Assembly (NCBI GenBank): GCA_035940575.1
Contig: DASZER010000042.1
Coordinates: 1-30,456, forward strand
Direction: 5' to 3'
DNA length: 30,456 nt
Source: BP-191 sp035940575
GTDB taxonomy: Bacteria > Actinomycetota > Actinomycetes > BP-191
In this document: positions 8,137-16,060 of the stretch, one piece after another
Layout of the letters: each line of letters opens with the position of its first letter
How positions within the stretch are numbered: the stretch's first letter is position 1
Notes under the pieces: model-generated
Seen by the model: only the letters and a program-made list of their open reading frames with translations
Databases searched by the model: none
Told to the model about the DNA's origin: nothing
Made by a program: the position numbers and the translations under genes

Positions 8137-9081
8137 ATGGGCCTGCGCCGTGGCGGCGACGCGCCGCGCGTGGTCGGGTTCGACTTCGGCGCGCCCGCCG
8201 CGCCGCCCCCGCCACCCCCTCCTCCCCCGGGGCCGCCCCCGCCTCCCCCGGGGCCGCCCGCACCTCCGCCTCCCCCGGGGCCGCCCGCTCCGCCGGCTCC
8301 CCCGGCCCCGCCCGCTCCTCCGGCTCCCCCGGCTCCCCCGGCACCGCCGGTCAGCGTCGCCGTGCCGCCGGCCCCGCCCACGCCCCTCGCGCCGCCGGCC
8401 CCGCCAGCACCGCCCGCCCCGTTCGCGTCGGCGGCACCTGTCGCGACCGTGCCGTACCCGCCCGCTCCCCCGCCGGCCGCGTACCCGTCGTTCCTGCCGC
8501 CGCAGGCCCTCGCGCCCGCCCCGCGCCGCCACCGCGTCCTCCCCGTCGCCGGCGTCGCGGCCGCGGTCGTGCTCGCGCTGGCGGCGGTGGCGTTCGGCAG
8601 CGGCCTCGGCGGCGACGACCCCGACGACACCGACACGGTCGCGCTCCCCCACGTCCCCAAGGCCACCGTCCGCGCGCCGGAGGTCGTGGACGGCGCGCAC
8701 CGCGTGACGTCGGGCCCGCTGCTGAAGATGGCGCAGGCGATCGAGACGCCGGGCGGGCCCGAGGGCGAGTTCGTGTCCGGGCTCTACGCGCACGGCCCCA
8801 CCGCGCGGTTCGTCCTGGTGGCGTCGGCCACGCAGGCGCCGGTCGCGACGATGCACCGCGCGTTCTCCGCCGCCGCGCGCCGGAACGGCGTGACCGTCTC
8901 GTCCATCCGCGCCGTCGGCAACGACCTGCGCTGCGCCTCGGCCACGCGCGCCGAGGCCGAGACGTGGGTCTGCTTCTGGAGCGGGCCGCTGTCGTCGGGC
9001 TACGTGTTCGACGTGCACGCCGGCGACCTGCACGACACGGCCCGCGTCACGCGGCTCGTGCGCAAGGAGGTCGAGCTCTAG
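8137..9081 (+). CDS. Pro-rich single-pass membrane protein, paralog B
   Basis: 314 residues from ATG 8137, two bases after paralog A stops. The head MGLRRGGDAPRVVGFD is nearly identical to A. An extreme Pro/Ala/Gly linker spans about residues 20-125, coded by tandem C/G-rich units. The membrane helix is at about 134-153 (VLPVAGVAAAVVLALAAVAF), followed by an acidic DDPDDTD patch. The outer domain aligns with A through SGLY, RCAS (Cys266), CFWSG (Cys279), DL and TRL. The cysteine spacing (13) is identical in both. The last four bases overlap the stop of the convergent gene (CTAG shared). Role unknown; a cell-envelope or sensing role is inference. Confidence 0.75.
   Translation: MGLRRGGDAPRVVGFDFGAPAAPPPPPPPPPGPPPPPPGPPAPPPPPGPPAPPAPPAPPAPPAPPAPPAPPVSVAVPPAPPTPLAPPAPPAPPAPFASAAPVATVPYPPAPPPAAYPSFLPPQALAPAPRRHRVLPVAGVAAAVVLALAAVAFGSGLGGDDPDDTDTVALPHVPKATVRAPEVVDGAHRVTSGPLLKMAQAIETPGGPEGEFVSGLYAHGPTARFVLVASATQAPVATMHRAFSAAARRNGVTVSSIRAVGNDLRCASATRAEAETWVCFWSGPLSSGYVFDVHAGDLHDTARVTRLVRKEVEL
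8200..8420 (+). repeat. low-complexity tandem repeat coding poly-Pro/Ala linker
   Basis: Imperfect C/G-rich units (for example CCTCCCCCGGGGCCGCCC, three times from about 8221) and then CCGCCGGCTCC-type units. Such tracts expand and contract by slippage, so linker length probably varies between strains. Confidence 0.75.
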
Positions 9082-9917
9082 CGGTACGTCGCCATCGGGC
9101 GGCGGCGGCGTTGCGCCGGCTCCGGGGTGTCCAGGGCCTTGGCGTGCCGCAGCAGCGTGAACAGCCCGTTCACCGCCTCGTCGGCGTCGACGTCGTAGTC
9201 GGTGACGACGCTCGGTGGCGCGCCGAGGTGCGAGACCACGGGGTGGTCGTCCTCCAGCGGCACGAACGCCACCATCGGCTGCCCGAAGCCCGGGTCGAAC
9301 GTGTGCCCCGGCTCCAACGGCTCCAGCGTCGTCGCGCGGACGGCCGCGAGGTGCCCGAGGAGCTGGCCCGCCGCGCGGGTGCCCGCGTCGGGGACGTCGA
9401 GCGCGACGAGCTCGGGGTGCGCCCACTTCGCCATGCCGTGCGTGTGCAGCGTCGCCGCCGACCCGTCCTCGGTCCACGTCGCGTGCACCGACACGTGCCG
9501 CCGCGCCTCGAACGGCCGCCGCCGCCCGAACCACTTGTGCCACTCCCGCGACGTCCAGACCTTCTCGGCCGTGAGGTCCACGACCGGCCCGTCCGCCGCC
9601 CACGTCGTCAGCGCGGACACGGCGCCGACCGCGAAGCCGATCGCGTCCGGGTACAGCGAGTCCTGCCGCGCCACCTCCAGCACGAGGGCCCGGCGGTAGA
9701 GGTGCGGGTTGGGGTACGAGCGCTTCGGGATCGGCGGCTCGCGCTCGAACGCCAGCGTCCGCAGCACCTCGAGCAGCTCGTCGCCGTCGCCGACCTCGCG
9801 CGAGGCGAGCGTCCACGCGGCGGGGTCGAGTGCCGGTACCTTCGCGTCGTGGAGCAGTGACGGGGGCGGGTCGTCCGCCCGGACGGTGAACACGGCGTAC
9901 GAGGCATGGGCGCGCAT
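9078..9917 (-). CDS. uncharacterised 279-residue cytoplasmic protein
   Basis: Soluble-looking protein with no signal peptide or membrane segment. A coherent fold is suggested by YPDAIGFAVGAVSAL and by a segment of alternating strands ending in TLHTHGMAKWAHPELVAL. The HTHGM...PEL pattern reminds me of DUF4026/DUF2314-type proteins, but I cannot assign it. The last ~15 residues are basic. ATG 9917 has TACGGT exactly 7 bases upstream, giving a leaderless start that supports this ATG. The gene begins inside the first codons of the divergent lipoprotein gene (12-base overlap). It ends inside the stop of paralog B (4-base overlap). Confidence 0.65.
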   Translation of the reverse strand: MRAHASYAVFTVRADDPPPSLLHDAKVPALDPAAWTLASREVGDGDELLEVLRTLAFEREPPIPKRSYPNPHLYRRALVLEVARQDSLYPDAIGFAVGAVSALTTWAADGPVVDLTAEKVWTSREWHKWFGRRRPFEARRHVSVHATWTEDGSAATLHTHGMAKWAHPELVALDVPDAGTRAAGQLLGHLAAVRATTLEPLEPGHTFDPGFGQPMVAFVPLEDDHPVVSHLGAPPSVVTDYDVDADEAVNGLFTLLRHAKALDTPEPAQRRRRPMATYR

Positions 9918-10246
9918 CGGCTCGACCGTACCGGGTGGCGGGGGGCGTCGCTCGTCGCGCTCGCGCTGCTCGCCGCCTGCTCGGGCGGCGGCGGCGTGAA
10001 GGCGGGCGTCGAGGCCATGCCCGAGGCGTGAAGGTCGCCGGCGGCGGGCCCTCGTGCGTGCAGTACGAGGTCACCGGCGGCAGTCGCGGCCCGCGCTACC
10101 AGGTCGACGTCGTGCTGGAGGCGGGCGGGCGGGCGTTCGACGGCTACGCGGGCTTCGGGACGCCGCGCGAGGCGAGCGGGTTCTGGGTGTACGACGCCGA
10201 CGACCTGTCGCGGCACGGGACGGCGATGTTCCAGCCGGAGTCGTAA
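9906..10246 (+). pseudogene. small lipoprotein, reading frame broken by one base
   Basis: From ATG 9906 the frame encodes a lipoprotein signal: basic start, hydrophobic ASLVALALLAAC with lipobox LAAC, then SGGGGVKAGVEAMPEA and a TGA at 10029-10031. The adjacent frame continues without a start as VKVAGGGPSCVQYEV and runs to TAA at 10244-10246, ending MFQPES. Adding one base at about 10018-10028 would restore a lipoprotein of about 113 residues. It is either a decayed gene or a missed base in the assembly. Family not recognised. It overlaps the start of the divergent 279-residue gene by 12 bases. Confidence 0.55.
9925..9930 (-). promoter_or_regulatory. leaderless -10 box for the 279-residue protein gene (TACGGT)
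   Basis: TACGGT, 7 bases, ATG 9917. The box lies inside the signal-peptide codons of the divergent lipoprotein gene, so the two transcription units overlap physically. Confidence 0.55.
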
Positions 10247-10268
10247 CAAGCGAGGGAGAACGCCGCCG
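10247..10268 (+). repeat. 22-base direct repeat, copy 1
   Basis: CAAGCGAGGGAGAACGCCGC plus CG, identical to 10345-10366. After each copy the similarity continues imperfectly through a GCCGCCGTG...GGCCGGCTG stretch, so the repeated unit is nearer 45 bases. It starts right after the lipoprotein stop. Confidence 0.8.
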
Positions 10269-10277
10269 CCGCCGTGG

Positions 10278-10293
10278 CCGGCTGTCCAGCCGG
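10278..10293 (+). terminator. hairpin in convergent gap (candidate terminator)
   Basis: CCGGCT-GTCC-AGCCGG, a perfect 6-bp stem with a 4-base loop, between the lipoprotein gene and the convergent clpX. No U-tract follows. A second small palindrome, CGTGCG-AA-CGCACG, is at 10331-10344. Either may end transcription from one side. Confidence 0.4.
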
Positions 10294-10344
10294 TCTCACG
10301 GTGGGGCCGGCAAGGCCGCACCGAGCGCCGCGTGCGAACGCACG

Positions 10345-10366
10345 CAAGCGAGGGAGAACGCCGCCG
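10345..10366 (+). repeat. 22-base direct repeat, copy 2
   Basis: Second exact copy of the unit at 10247-10268, 98 bases further on and 24 bases before the clpX stop. The two copies flank the hairpins. Confidence 0.8.
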
Positions 10367-10389
10367 GCGCCGCCGTGAGGCCGGCTGGG

Positions 10390-11658
<1,269 letters not shown>

Positions 11659-11690
11659 CCGACCGTCACACCCTTCCCGGAACCCCGACA

Positions 11691-11718
11691 GACCTACGAC
11701 GGTACCTCGTTATAGGTC
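11691..11718. promoter_or_regulatory. 28-base imperfect dyad at the clpX promoter (candidate operator)
   Basis: Left arm GACCTACGACG (11691-11701) and right arm CGTTATAGGTC (11708-11718) match as an inverted repeat at 9 of 11 positions around a 6-base centre. The right arm covers the predicted -10 box. A dimeric regulator or an mRNA hairpin at the 5' end are both possible. Confidence 0.5.
11709..11714 (-). promoter_or_regulatory. candidate -10 box for clpX (TATAAC)
   Basis: TATAAC on the minus strand, the most AT-rich hexamer in the clpX-clpP2 gap. It would start transcription near 11702, leaving a leader of about 44 bases. No good -35 was seen. Confidence 0.4.
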
Positions 11719-11810
11719 GGTTCGGGGACTGCCTGACCTGAGGAAAATTCGCGCCGTCCGCGCCGCTCTGTCGGGCGGTGTCCGGCTTCGTCCGGGTCTC
11801 CGCCACGGCG

Positions 11811-12434
11811 TTACGGCGTCGTGGCGAGCCCCGCGAGCTTGCGCGTCGAGATCACCTCGTCGATCAGGCCGTACTCCACGGCCTCGTGCGGCGTGAGGAT
11901 CTTGTCGCGCTCGATGTCGGTGCGGATCTGCTCGACGTCCTTGCCGGTGTGCCTGGCGAGCATCTCCTCGAGCTGGCTGCGCATGCGCAGGATCTCGCGC
12001 GCCTGGATCTCGATGTCGCTCGACTGGCCCTCGCCGCCGCCCGAGGGCTGGTGGATGAGGATGCGCGAGTGCTCCAGGGCGTAGCGCTTGCCCTTCGTGC
12101 CCGCGCCCAGGATCACCGCGGCGGCGGACGCCGCCTGGCCCATGCAGATCGTGCTGATGTCCGGGCGGATGAACTGCATGGTGTCGTAGATCGCCGTCAG
12201 CGCGGTGAACGACCCGCCGGGCGAGTTGACGTACAGGTGGATGTCGCGGTCCGGGTCCTCCGACTCGAGGTAGAGGAGCTGGGCCATGACGTCGTTGGCC
12301 GACACGTCGTCGACCTGGACTGCCAGGAAGACGATGCGCTCCTTGAGGAGGCGGCTGTAGACGTCGGTGGCGTACTCGCCGCGGCTCGTCTTCTCGATGA
12401 TGCCGGGGAGGATGTAGCGGCCCTGCGGGTTCAT
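11811..12434 (-). CDS. clpP2: ATP-dependent Clp protease proteolytic subunit ClpP2
   Basis: Serine peptidase ring subunit, partner of ClpP1. I chose ATG 12434 (207 residues, MNPQGRYILP), because AAGGTGA lies 5 bases upstream. A GTG at 12443 would add three residues but has no such site. The catalytic triad Ser103 (QAASAA), His128 (IHQPSGG) and Asp177 (ERDKIL) is intact. The GQSSDIEIQA segment and the sequence around the triad resemble mycobacterial ClpP2 rather than ClpP1. Its ATG follows the clpP1 stop by 11 bases, so the two are one translational unit, as expected for the mixed ClpP1P2 tetradecamer of actinobacteria. Confidence 0.97.
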   Translation of the reverse strand: MNPQGRYILPGIIEKTSRGEYATDVYSRLLKERIVFLAVQVDDVSANDVMAQLLYLESEDPDRDIHLYVNSPGGSFTALTAIYDTMQFIRPDISTICMGQAASAAAVILGAGTKGKRYALEHSRILIHQPSGGGEGQSSDIEIQAREILRMRSQLEEMLARHTGKDVEQIRTDIERDKILTPHEAVEYGLIDEVISTRKLAGLATTP

Positions 12435-12445
12435 GGCGGTCACCT

Positions 12446-13054
12446 TCAGCTCACCGGTCCTGCGGACGGCACCTGCATCGCCCGCTGCACGACGTGGTCG
12501 ACGAAGCCGTAGTCCTTCGCCTCGTCCGCCGTGAACCAGCGGTCGCGGTCGGAGTCCTTCTCGATCTGCTCGATCGACTGGCCCGTGTGGAACGCGATGC
12601 GCTCGGCCATCTTGTGCTTGGTGTAGAGCATCTGCTCGGCCTGGATCGCGATGTCGCTCGCGGTGCCGCCGATGCCGCCCGAGGGCTGGTGCATCATGAT
12701 CCGCGCGTGCGGCAGGGAGTACCTCTTGCCCGGCGCGCCGGCGCAGAGCAGGAACTGCCCCATCGACGCGGCGAGGCCCATGGCGACGGTGGCGACGTCG
12801 TTCTCGACGTACTGCATGGTGTCGTAGATCGCCATGCCCGCCGAGACGGAGCCGCCGGGCGAGTTGATGTACAGGAAGATGTCGCGGTTACGGTCCTCGG
12901 CCGCGAGGAGCAGAAGCTGGGCGCAGATCACGTTGGCGATCTGGTCCTCGACGACCGACCCCAGGAAGATGATCCGCTCCTTGAGCAGGCGGTTGAACAC
13001 CTGCTCGTCCGGGTTCATCAGCGCGTTCGGGGCGCGCATGTCGATGCCGTTCAT
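12446..13054 (-). CDS. clpP1: ATP-dependent Clp protease proteolytic subunit ClpP1
   Basis: Second peptidase ring subunit, 202 residues. Triad Ser97 (AASMGQ), His122 (MHQPSGG) and Asp171 (DRDRWF) is intact. The order after trigger factor and features such as LLLAAEDRNRD and DSDRDRWFTA match mycobacterial ClpP1. Start ATG 13054 has GCAGGTGA immediately upstream; an in-frame ATG 15 bases later (MRAPNAL) is the alternative. There are 117 bases to tig, with a TAGGGT box at 13096-13091 that could start a clpP1-clpP2 mRNA. Short N-terminal propeptide removal is known in this family but is not visible here. Confidence 0.97.
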   Translation of the reverse strand: MNGIDMRAPNALMNPDEQVFNRLLKERIIFLGSVVEDQIANVICAQLLLLAAEDRNRDIFLYINSPGGSVSAGMAIYDTMQYVENDVATVAMGLAASMGQFLLCAGAPGKRYSLPHARIMMHQPSGGIGGTASDIAIQAEQMLYTKHKMAERIAFHTGQSIEQIEKDSDRDRWFTADEAKDYGFVDHVVQRAMQVPSAGPVS

Positions 13055-13090
13055 GTCACCTGCTCGTGTCGTCTCGGGTGCGTCTGAACG

Positions 13091-13096
13091 ACCCTA
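13091..13096 (-). promoter_or_regulatory. candidate -10 box for clpP1-clpP2 (TAGGGT)
   Basis: TAGGGT on the minus strand, which would give a leader of about 30 bases before clpP1. It matches TANNNT; no clear -35 or ClgR operator was found. Confidence 0.4.
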
Positions 13097-13171
13097 ACGC
13101 GCGGGAGCGACGGAAGGCGGGCCGGGGAGGGGACGTTCGCCGTGGGCGCAACGGCCGCGCCGCGCGCGGGT

Positions 13172-14584
13172 TCAGTGGTCGTGGCCCTCGTGGTCGCCGT
13201 GGTCGTGGTCCTCGTGGTCGTGCTCGTCGTCCTCCAGGGCGGCGTCGACGGCGGCCGACGGGCCCTCGTCCTGGAGCTGCGAGAGGTCGACGCGGGCGCC
13301 GTTGGTGTCGGTGACGACGGCGCTCTCGAGGATCAGCGCGAGCGCCTTGCCGCGCACGATCTCGGCCATCAGCGCGGGGAGCTGGCCCTGGCGCACGAGG
13401 CGCTGCGCGAGCTCGTCGGGCGACATGCCGGCGCGCTGGGCGCGGCGGACGACCTGGTCGGTGAGCTCGGCCTCGTTGACGCCGAGCTCCTCCTTCACGC
13501 CGACCGCGTCGAGCACGAGCTGGGCGCGGACGGCCTGCTCGGCGCCGCCGCGGGCGTCGTTGCGCAGGTCCTCCTCGGTCTGGCCCGAGTCGGCGAGGAA
13601 CTGCTCCAGCGTCATGCCGGCCTCGGCGACCTGCTGCTGCATCCGCTGGACGCGCCACTCCGCCTCGGTCTCGACCATCGACTCGGGCAACGGCACCTCG
13701 ACGCGTTCGAGCAGGGCCTCGAGCACCCGGTCGCGGGCCTGGACGCCCTGCTCCAGGCGGCGGATGCGCTCGATGCGCGCGCGTACGTCCGCGCGCAGCT
13801 CGGCGATCGTGTCGAACTCGCTCGCCGTCCGCGCGAAGTCGTCGTCGAGCGGCGGCGCCTCCTTCTCCTTCACGGCCGTCACCGTGACGTGGAACGTCGC
13901 GGTCGTGCCGGCGTGGACGCCGAACTGGATCTCGGCCTGGAACTTGCGCAGCTCGCCCGCGCTCGCGCCGACCACGGCCTCGTCGATGCCGGTGATGAGC
14001 GAGTCGGTGCCGACCTCGTACGACAGGCCGGTCGCCTCGCTGCCCTCGATCGGGTCGCCGTTGGGGTCGGTGGCGTTGATGTCGATGACGACGAAGTCGC
14101 CGTCCCGCACGGGCCGCTCGACGGTCTTGAGCGAGGCGAAGCGGTCCTGCAGCGCCGTGACCTGCTGCTCGACCTCGTCGTCGGTCACGTCGACCGCGTC
14201 GACGGTGACGGGCAGGCCCTCGTAGTCGGGCAGCAGCACGTCGGGGCGCACGTCCACCGTCGCGGAGAACGTCATCGGCTCGCCGTCGGCGAACGCCGTC
14301 AGCTCGACCTCGGGCTGCCCGACGACCGCGACGTCGTTCTCGTCCACGGCGGCGCGGTAGAGCTTGGGGAGGGCGTCGTTGAGCGCCTCCTCAAGGACGA
14401 CGCTGCGCCCGACGCGCTGGTCGAGGATGCGCGGCGGCACCTTGCCAGGGCGGAAGCCCTGGACCTTCACCTGGCGCGCGATGCGCTTGTACGCCGTGTC
14501 GATCGCGGGTGCGAGCTCCTCGAACGGGACCTCGACGTCGATCTTCACGCGCGTGGGGCCGAGGGGTTCGACGGTCGCCTTCAC
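13172..14584 (-). CDS. tig: trigger factor, ribosome-bound chaperone and peptidyl-prolyl isomerase
   Basis: Binds nascent chains at the ribosome exit. Start GTG 14584 (470 residues, beginning MKATVEPLGPTRVKI) is supported by AGGAG 4 bases upstream; any longer reading runs into tRNA-Pro. The ribosome-binding signature is GFRPGKVPPRIL. The PPIase domain follows around VRDGDFVVIDI, and then the helical C-terminal arms. The last ~20 residues are a His/Asp/Glu tail (HDHEDHDHGDHEGHDH). Actinobacterial tails are usually acidic; this density of His suggests metal binding, as in SlyD, and is inference. The gene lies upstream of clpP1P2 in the common actinobacterial order. Confidence 0.96.
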   Translation of the reverse strand: MKATVEPLGPTRVKIDVEVPFEELAPAIDTAYKRIARQVKVQGFRPGKVPPRILDQRVGRSVVLEEALNDALPKLYRAAVDENDVAVVGQPEVELTAFADGEPMTFSATVDVRPDVLLPDYEGLPVTVDAVDVTDDEVEQQVTALQDRFASLKTVERPVRDGDFVVIDINATDPNGDPIEGSEATGLSYEVGTDSLITGIDEAVVGASAGELRKFQAEIQFGVHAGTTATFHVTVTAVKEKEAPPLDDDFARTASEFDTIAELRADVRARIERIRRLEQGVQARDRVLEALLERVEVPLPESMVETEAEWRVQRMQQQVAEAGMTLEQFLADSGQTEEDLRNDARGGAEQAVRAQLVLDAVGVKEELGVNEAELTDQVVRRAQRAGMSPDELAQRLVRQGQLPALMAEIVRGKALALILESAVVTDTNGARVDLSQLQDEGPSAAVDAALEDDEHDHEDHDHGDHEGHDH

Positions 14585-14600
14585 AACGCTCCTGGCAGTG

Positions 14601-14620
14601 CTCGCGGGTTGGGGCGCGAG
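14601..14620 (-). terminator. hairpin between tRNA-Pro and tig
   Basis: CTCGCG and CGCGAG pair as a 6-bp stem around an 8-base loop. It lies just past the 3' end of tRNA-Pro and just before the tig ribosome site. It could end the tRNA transcript or fold in the tig leader. No U-tract. Confidence 0.35.
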
Positions 14621-14624
14621 CGTA
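14619..14624 (-). promoter_or_regulatory. candidate -10 box for tig (TACGCT)
   Basis: TACGCT between tRNA-Pro and tig would start tig mRNA near 14612, leaving a short leader with the AGGAG site. It overlaps the edge of the hairpin. Confidence 0.3.
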
Positions 14625-14628
14625 TCGG

Positions 14629-14701
14629 TCGGGGCGGGGAGACTCGAACTCCCGATCTCGTGCACCCAAAGCACGCGCGCTAGCCACTACGCTACGCCCC
14701 G
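14629..14701 (-). tRNA. tRNA-Pro (anticodon TGG)
   Basis: A full cloverleaf on the minus strand: acceptor CGGGGCG/CGCCCCG with discriminator A and a D arm with AGTGGCTA loop. The anticodon arm is CGTGC-TTTGGGT-GCACG, anticodon at 14668-14666. The T arm is GGGAG-TTCGAGT-CTCCC. 73 bases; CCA is not encoded. Confidence 0.95.
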
Positions 14702-14725
14702 CGGCGCCCACCCTAGGGCGTCCCC

Positions 14726-14796
14726 GCGGGCGTAGCTCAATGGTAGAGCTCCAGTCTTCCAAACTGGTGACGCGAGTTCGATTCTCGTCGCCCGCT
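14726..14796 (+). tRNA. tRNA-Gly (anticodon TCC)
   Basis: Acceptor GCGGGCG/CGCCCGC with discriminator T, D arm AGCTCAATGGTAGAGC, anticodon arm CCAGT-CTTCCAA-ACTGG with TCC at 14758-14760, and T loop TTCGATT. CCA is encoded at 14797-14799. It is head-to-head with tRNA-Pro, 24 bases apart, and ends about 20 bases before the stop of the convergent phosphatase gene. Confidence 0.95.
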
Positions 14797-14816
14797 CCAC
14801 GCGCGACCGCCGGCGC

Positions 14817-15896
14817 TTACGACCGCCAGATCATCGCCAGCGCGCGGTCGTCGGTGGCCGCCGGGGCGACCGCGTCGATCAGGCGCGAGGCGCCGCCGCG
14901 GAACGTCGAGATGACGAGCCTGTTCGCCTCGCCGAGCAGCTTGTCGATGCCGAGCTCCAGGTCGCGGCCGGGCACCTCGACCAGCCCGTCGGTGAACAGC
15001 AGCAACGCGTCCCCCGGCCGCAGGCGACCGCGTACGGCGGGCCAGGAGCCGTCGTCGAACAGCCCGAGCGCGCTGCCCTCCGCGGCCGACAGCGTCCACG
15101 CGCCGCTGCCCGCCCGGAACTGCGCGGCGGGCGGGTGCCCCGCGCTGTCCAGCAGGTAGTCGCCGGTCTCCAGGTCGATCGCGACGTGGATCGCGGTCGC
15201 GAAGCCCTCCTCCCACGCCTGGCGGCGCAGGTACGCGTTCGCCGAGCGCAGGAACTCCTCCGGCCGCACCGCGCCGAGCAGGCCGCCGAGCGCGCCGGAG
15301 AGCAGCAGCGCGCGGGTGCCCGCGTCGATCCCCTTGCCGGAGACGTCGACCAGCGCGACCTCCAACGACCTCCCGTCGCGCGTGCGCGCCGAGACGAGGA
15401 AGTCGCCGCCGAAGCCCGCGCCGCCGGCGGAGCGCTGCTCCATCTCCCACGACCACCCGGGCGGCAGGTCGGGCAGCGCGCCCTGCACCCGCAGCCGTTC
15501 GCGCAGCTCCACGAGCATGGTCTCGCCGCGCAGGCCGGTGACGCCGAGGCGCTCGCGGCTGCCGACGAGGAGGTACGCCACCGCGCCGACGGCCGCGTAC
15601 ATGACGAACACCGGCGGCCGCACCGCCTCGGCGCCCCGCACCCCGAGGACGGTCAACGCCCCCGCGAACGCCGCCAGCACGACCACGGCCACGTCGCGGC
15701 GCCTCGTGACGTACAGGCCTGACGCGAGCAGGGGCAGGACGAGCAACGACGGCGGCGCCCACGTGGGGTCGTACAGGCACGACAGCACGGTCAGCAGCGC
15801 GACCGACATGATCAGCGCCGGGAGGACCGCCATCTGCCACGGGACCCGCGCGCGCCGCGCGCGCAGCAGCGAGGCGGAGGCGGTTCCGAGCATCAC
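14817..15896 (-). CDS. membrane SpoIIE-type serine phosphatase (PP2C-like)
   Basis: Predicted phosphoprotein phosphatase, 359 residues from GTG 15896 (an ATG follows at once). The N-terminal ~125 residues hold four or five membrane helices (AVLPALIMSVALLTVL, SLLVLPLLASGLYV, VVVLAAFAGALTVLGV, VFVMYAAVGAVAYLLV). The SpoIIE/PP2C domain fills about 140-359. Its metal-site motifs are GFGGDF, VDVSGKG, DSAGHPP, FTDGLVE and the last DDRALAMIW. Such enzymes usually dephosphorylate a STAS anti-anti-sigma protein. An RsbW-like kinase lies divergently upstream, so the two may form a switch. No STAS gene is in this window. What the membrane part senses is unknown. Confidence 0.9.
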   Translation of the reverse strand: MMLGTASASLLRARRARVPWQMAVLPALIMSVALLTVLSCLYDPTWAPPSLLVLPLLASGLYVTRRRDVAVVVLAAFAGALTVLGVRGAEAVRPPVFVMYAAVGAVAYLLVGSRERLGVTGLRGETMLVELRERLRVQGALPDLPPGWSWEMEQRSAGGAGFGGDFLVSARTRDGRSLEVALVDVSGKGIDAGTRALLLSGALGGLLGAVRPEEFLRSANAYLRRQAWEEGFATAIHVAIDLETGDYLLDSAGHPPAAQFRAGSGAWTLSAAEGSALGLFDDGSWPAVRGRLRPGDALLLFTDGLVEVPGRDLELGIDKLLGEANRLVISTFRGGASRLIDAVAPAATDDRALAMIWRS

Positions 15897-16060
15897 CTGT
15901 CCATACGGTCACAGAAGTCGCACCGGCGTCAAACGGGACGCGGGCGTTTGCCTCTCCGAATCCGAGGGGAACGACATCATGCTGGCGTGTCACCGAATGG
16001 CTACTCTTACCTGACCGCTAGCGTCCCTGAACGCCCGCGCTACCTCCAGAACCCGGGGTC
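15897..16060. promoter_or_regulatory. divergent promoter region between phosphatase and RsbW-like kinase genes
   Basis: 164 bases without a gene. On the plus strand GTTT (15946-15949), 16 bases, GGGGAA (15966-15971) weakly resembles a SigB/SigF-type promoter. TACTCT and TACCTC (16041-16046) are other -10 candidates for the kinase gene. On the minus strand TTGACG and TATGGA are present but 21 bases apart. None is convincing on its own. Confidence 0.35.

Noticed and set aside
8200..8420. CRISPR array or collagen-like repeat
   Set aside because: The units are short, contiguous and in frame as Pro/Ala/Gly codons, without spacers or a strict G-X-Y period.
13100..13109. CGC-GGGA-GCG upstream of clpP1 as a ClgR operator
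   Set aside because: The spacing is 4 bases instead of the 5 I recall for ClgR sites, and flanking bases do not fit.
14632..14674. N-terminal extension of trigger factor to base 14674
   Set aside because: The extra codons read through tRNA-Pro; GTG 14584 has a proper ribosome site.
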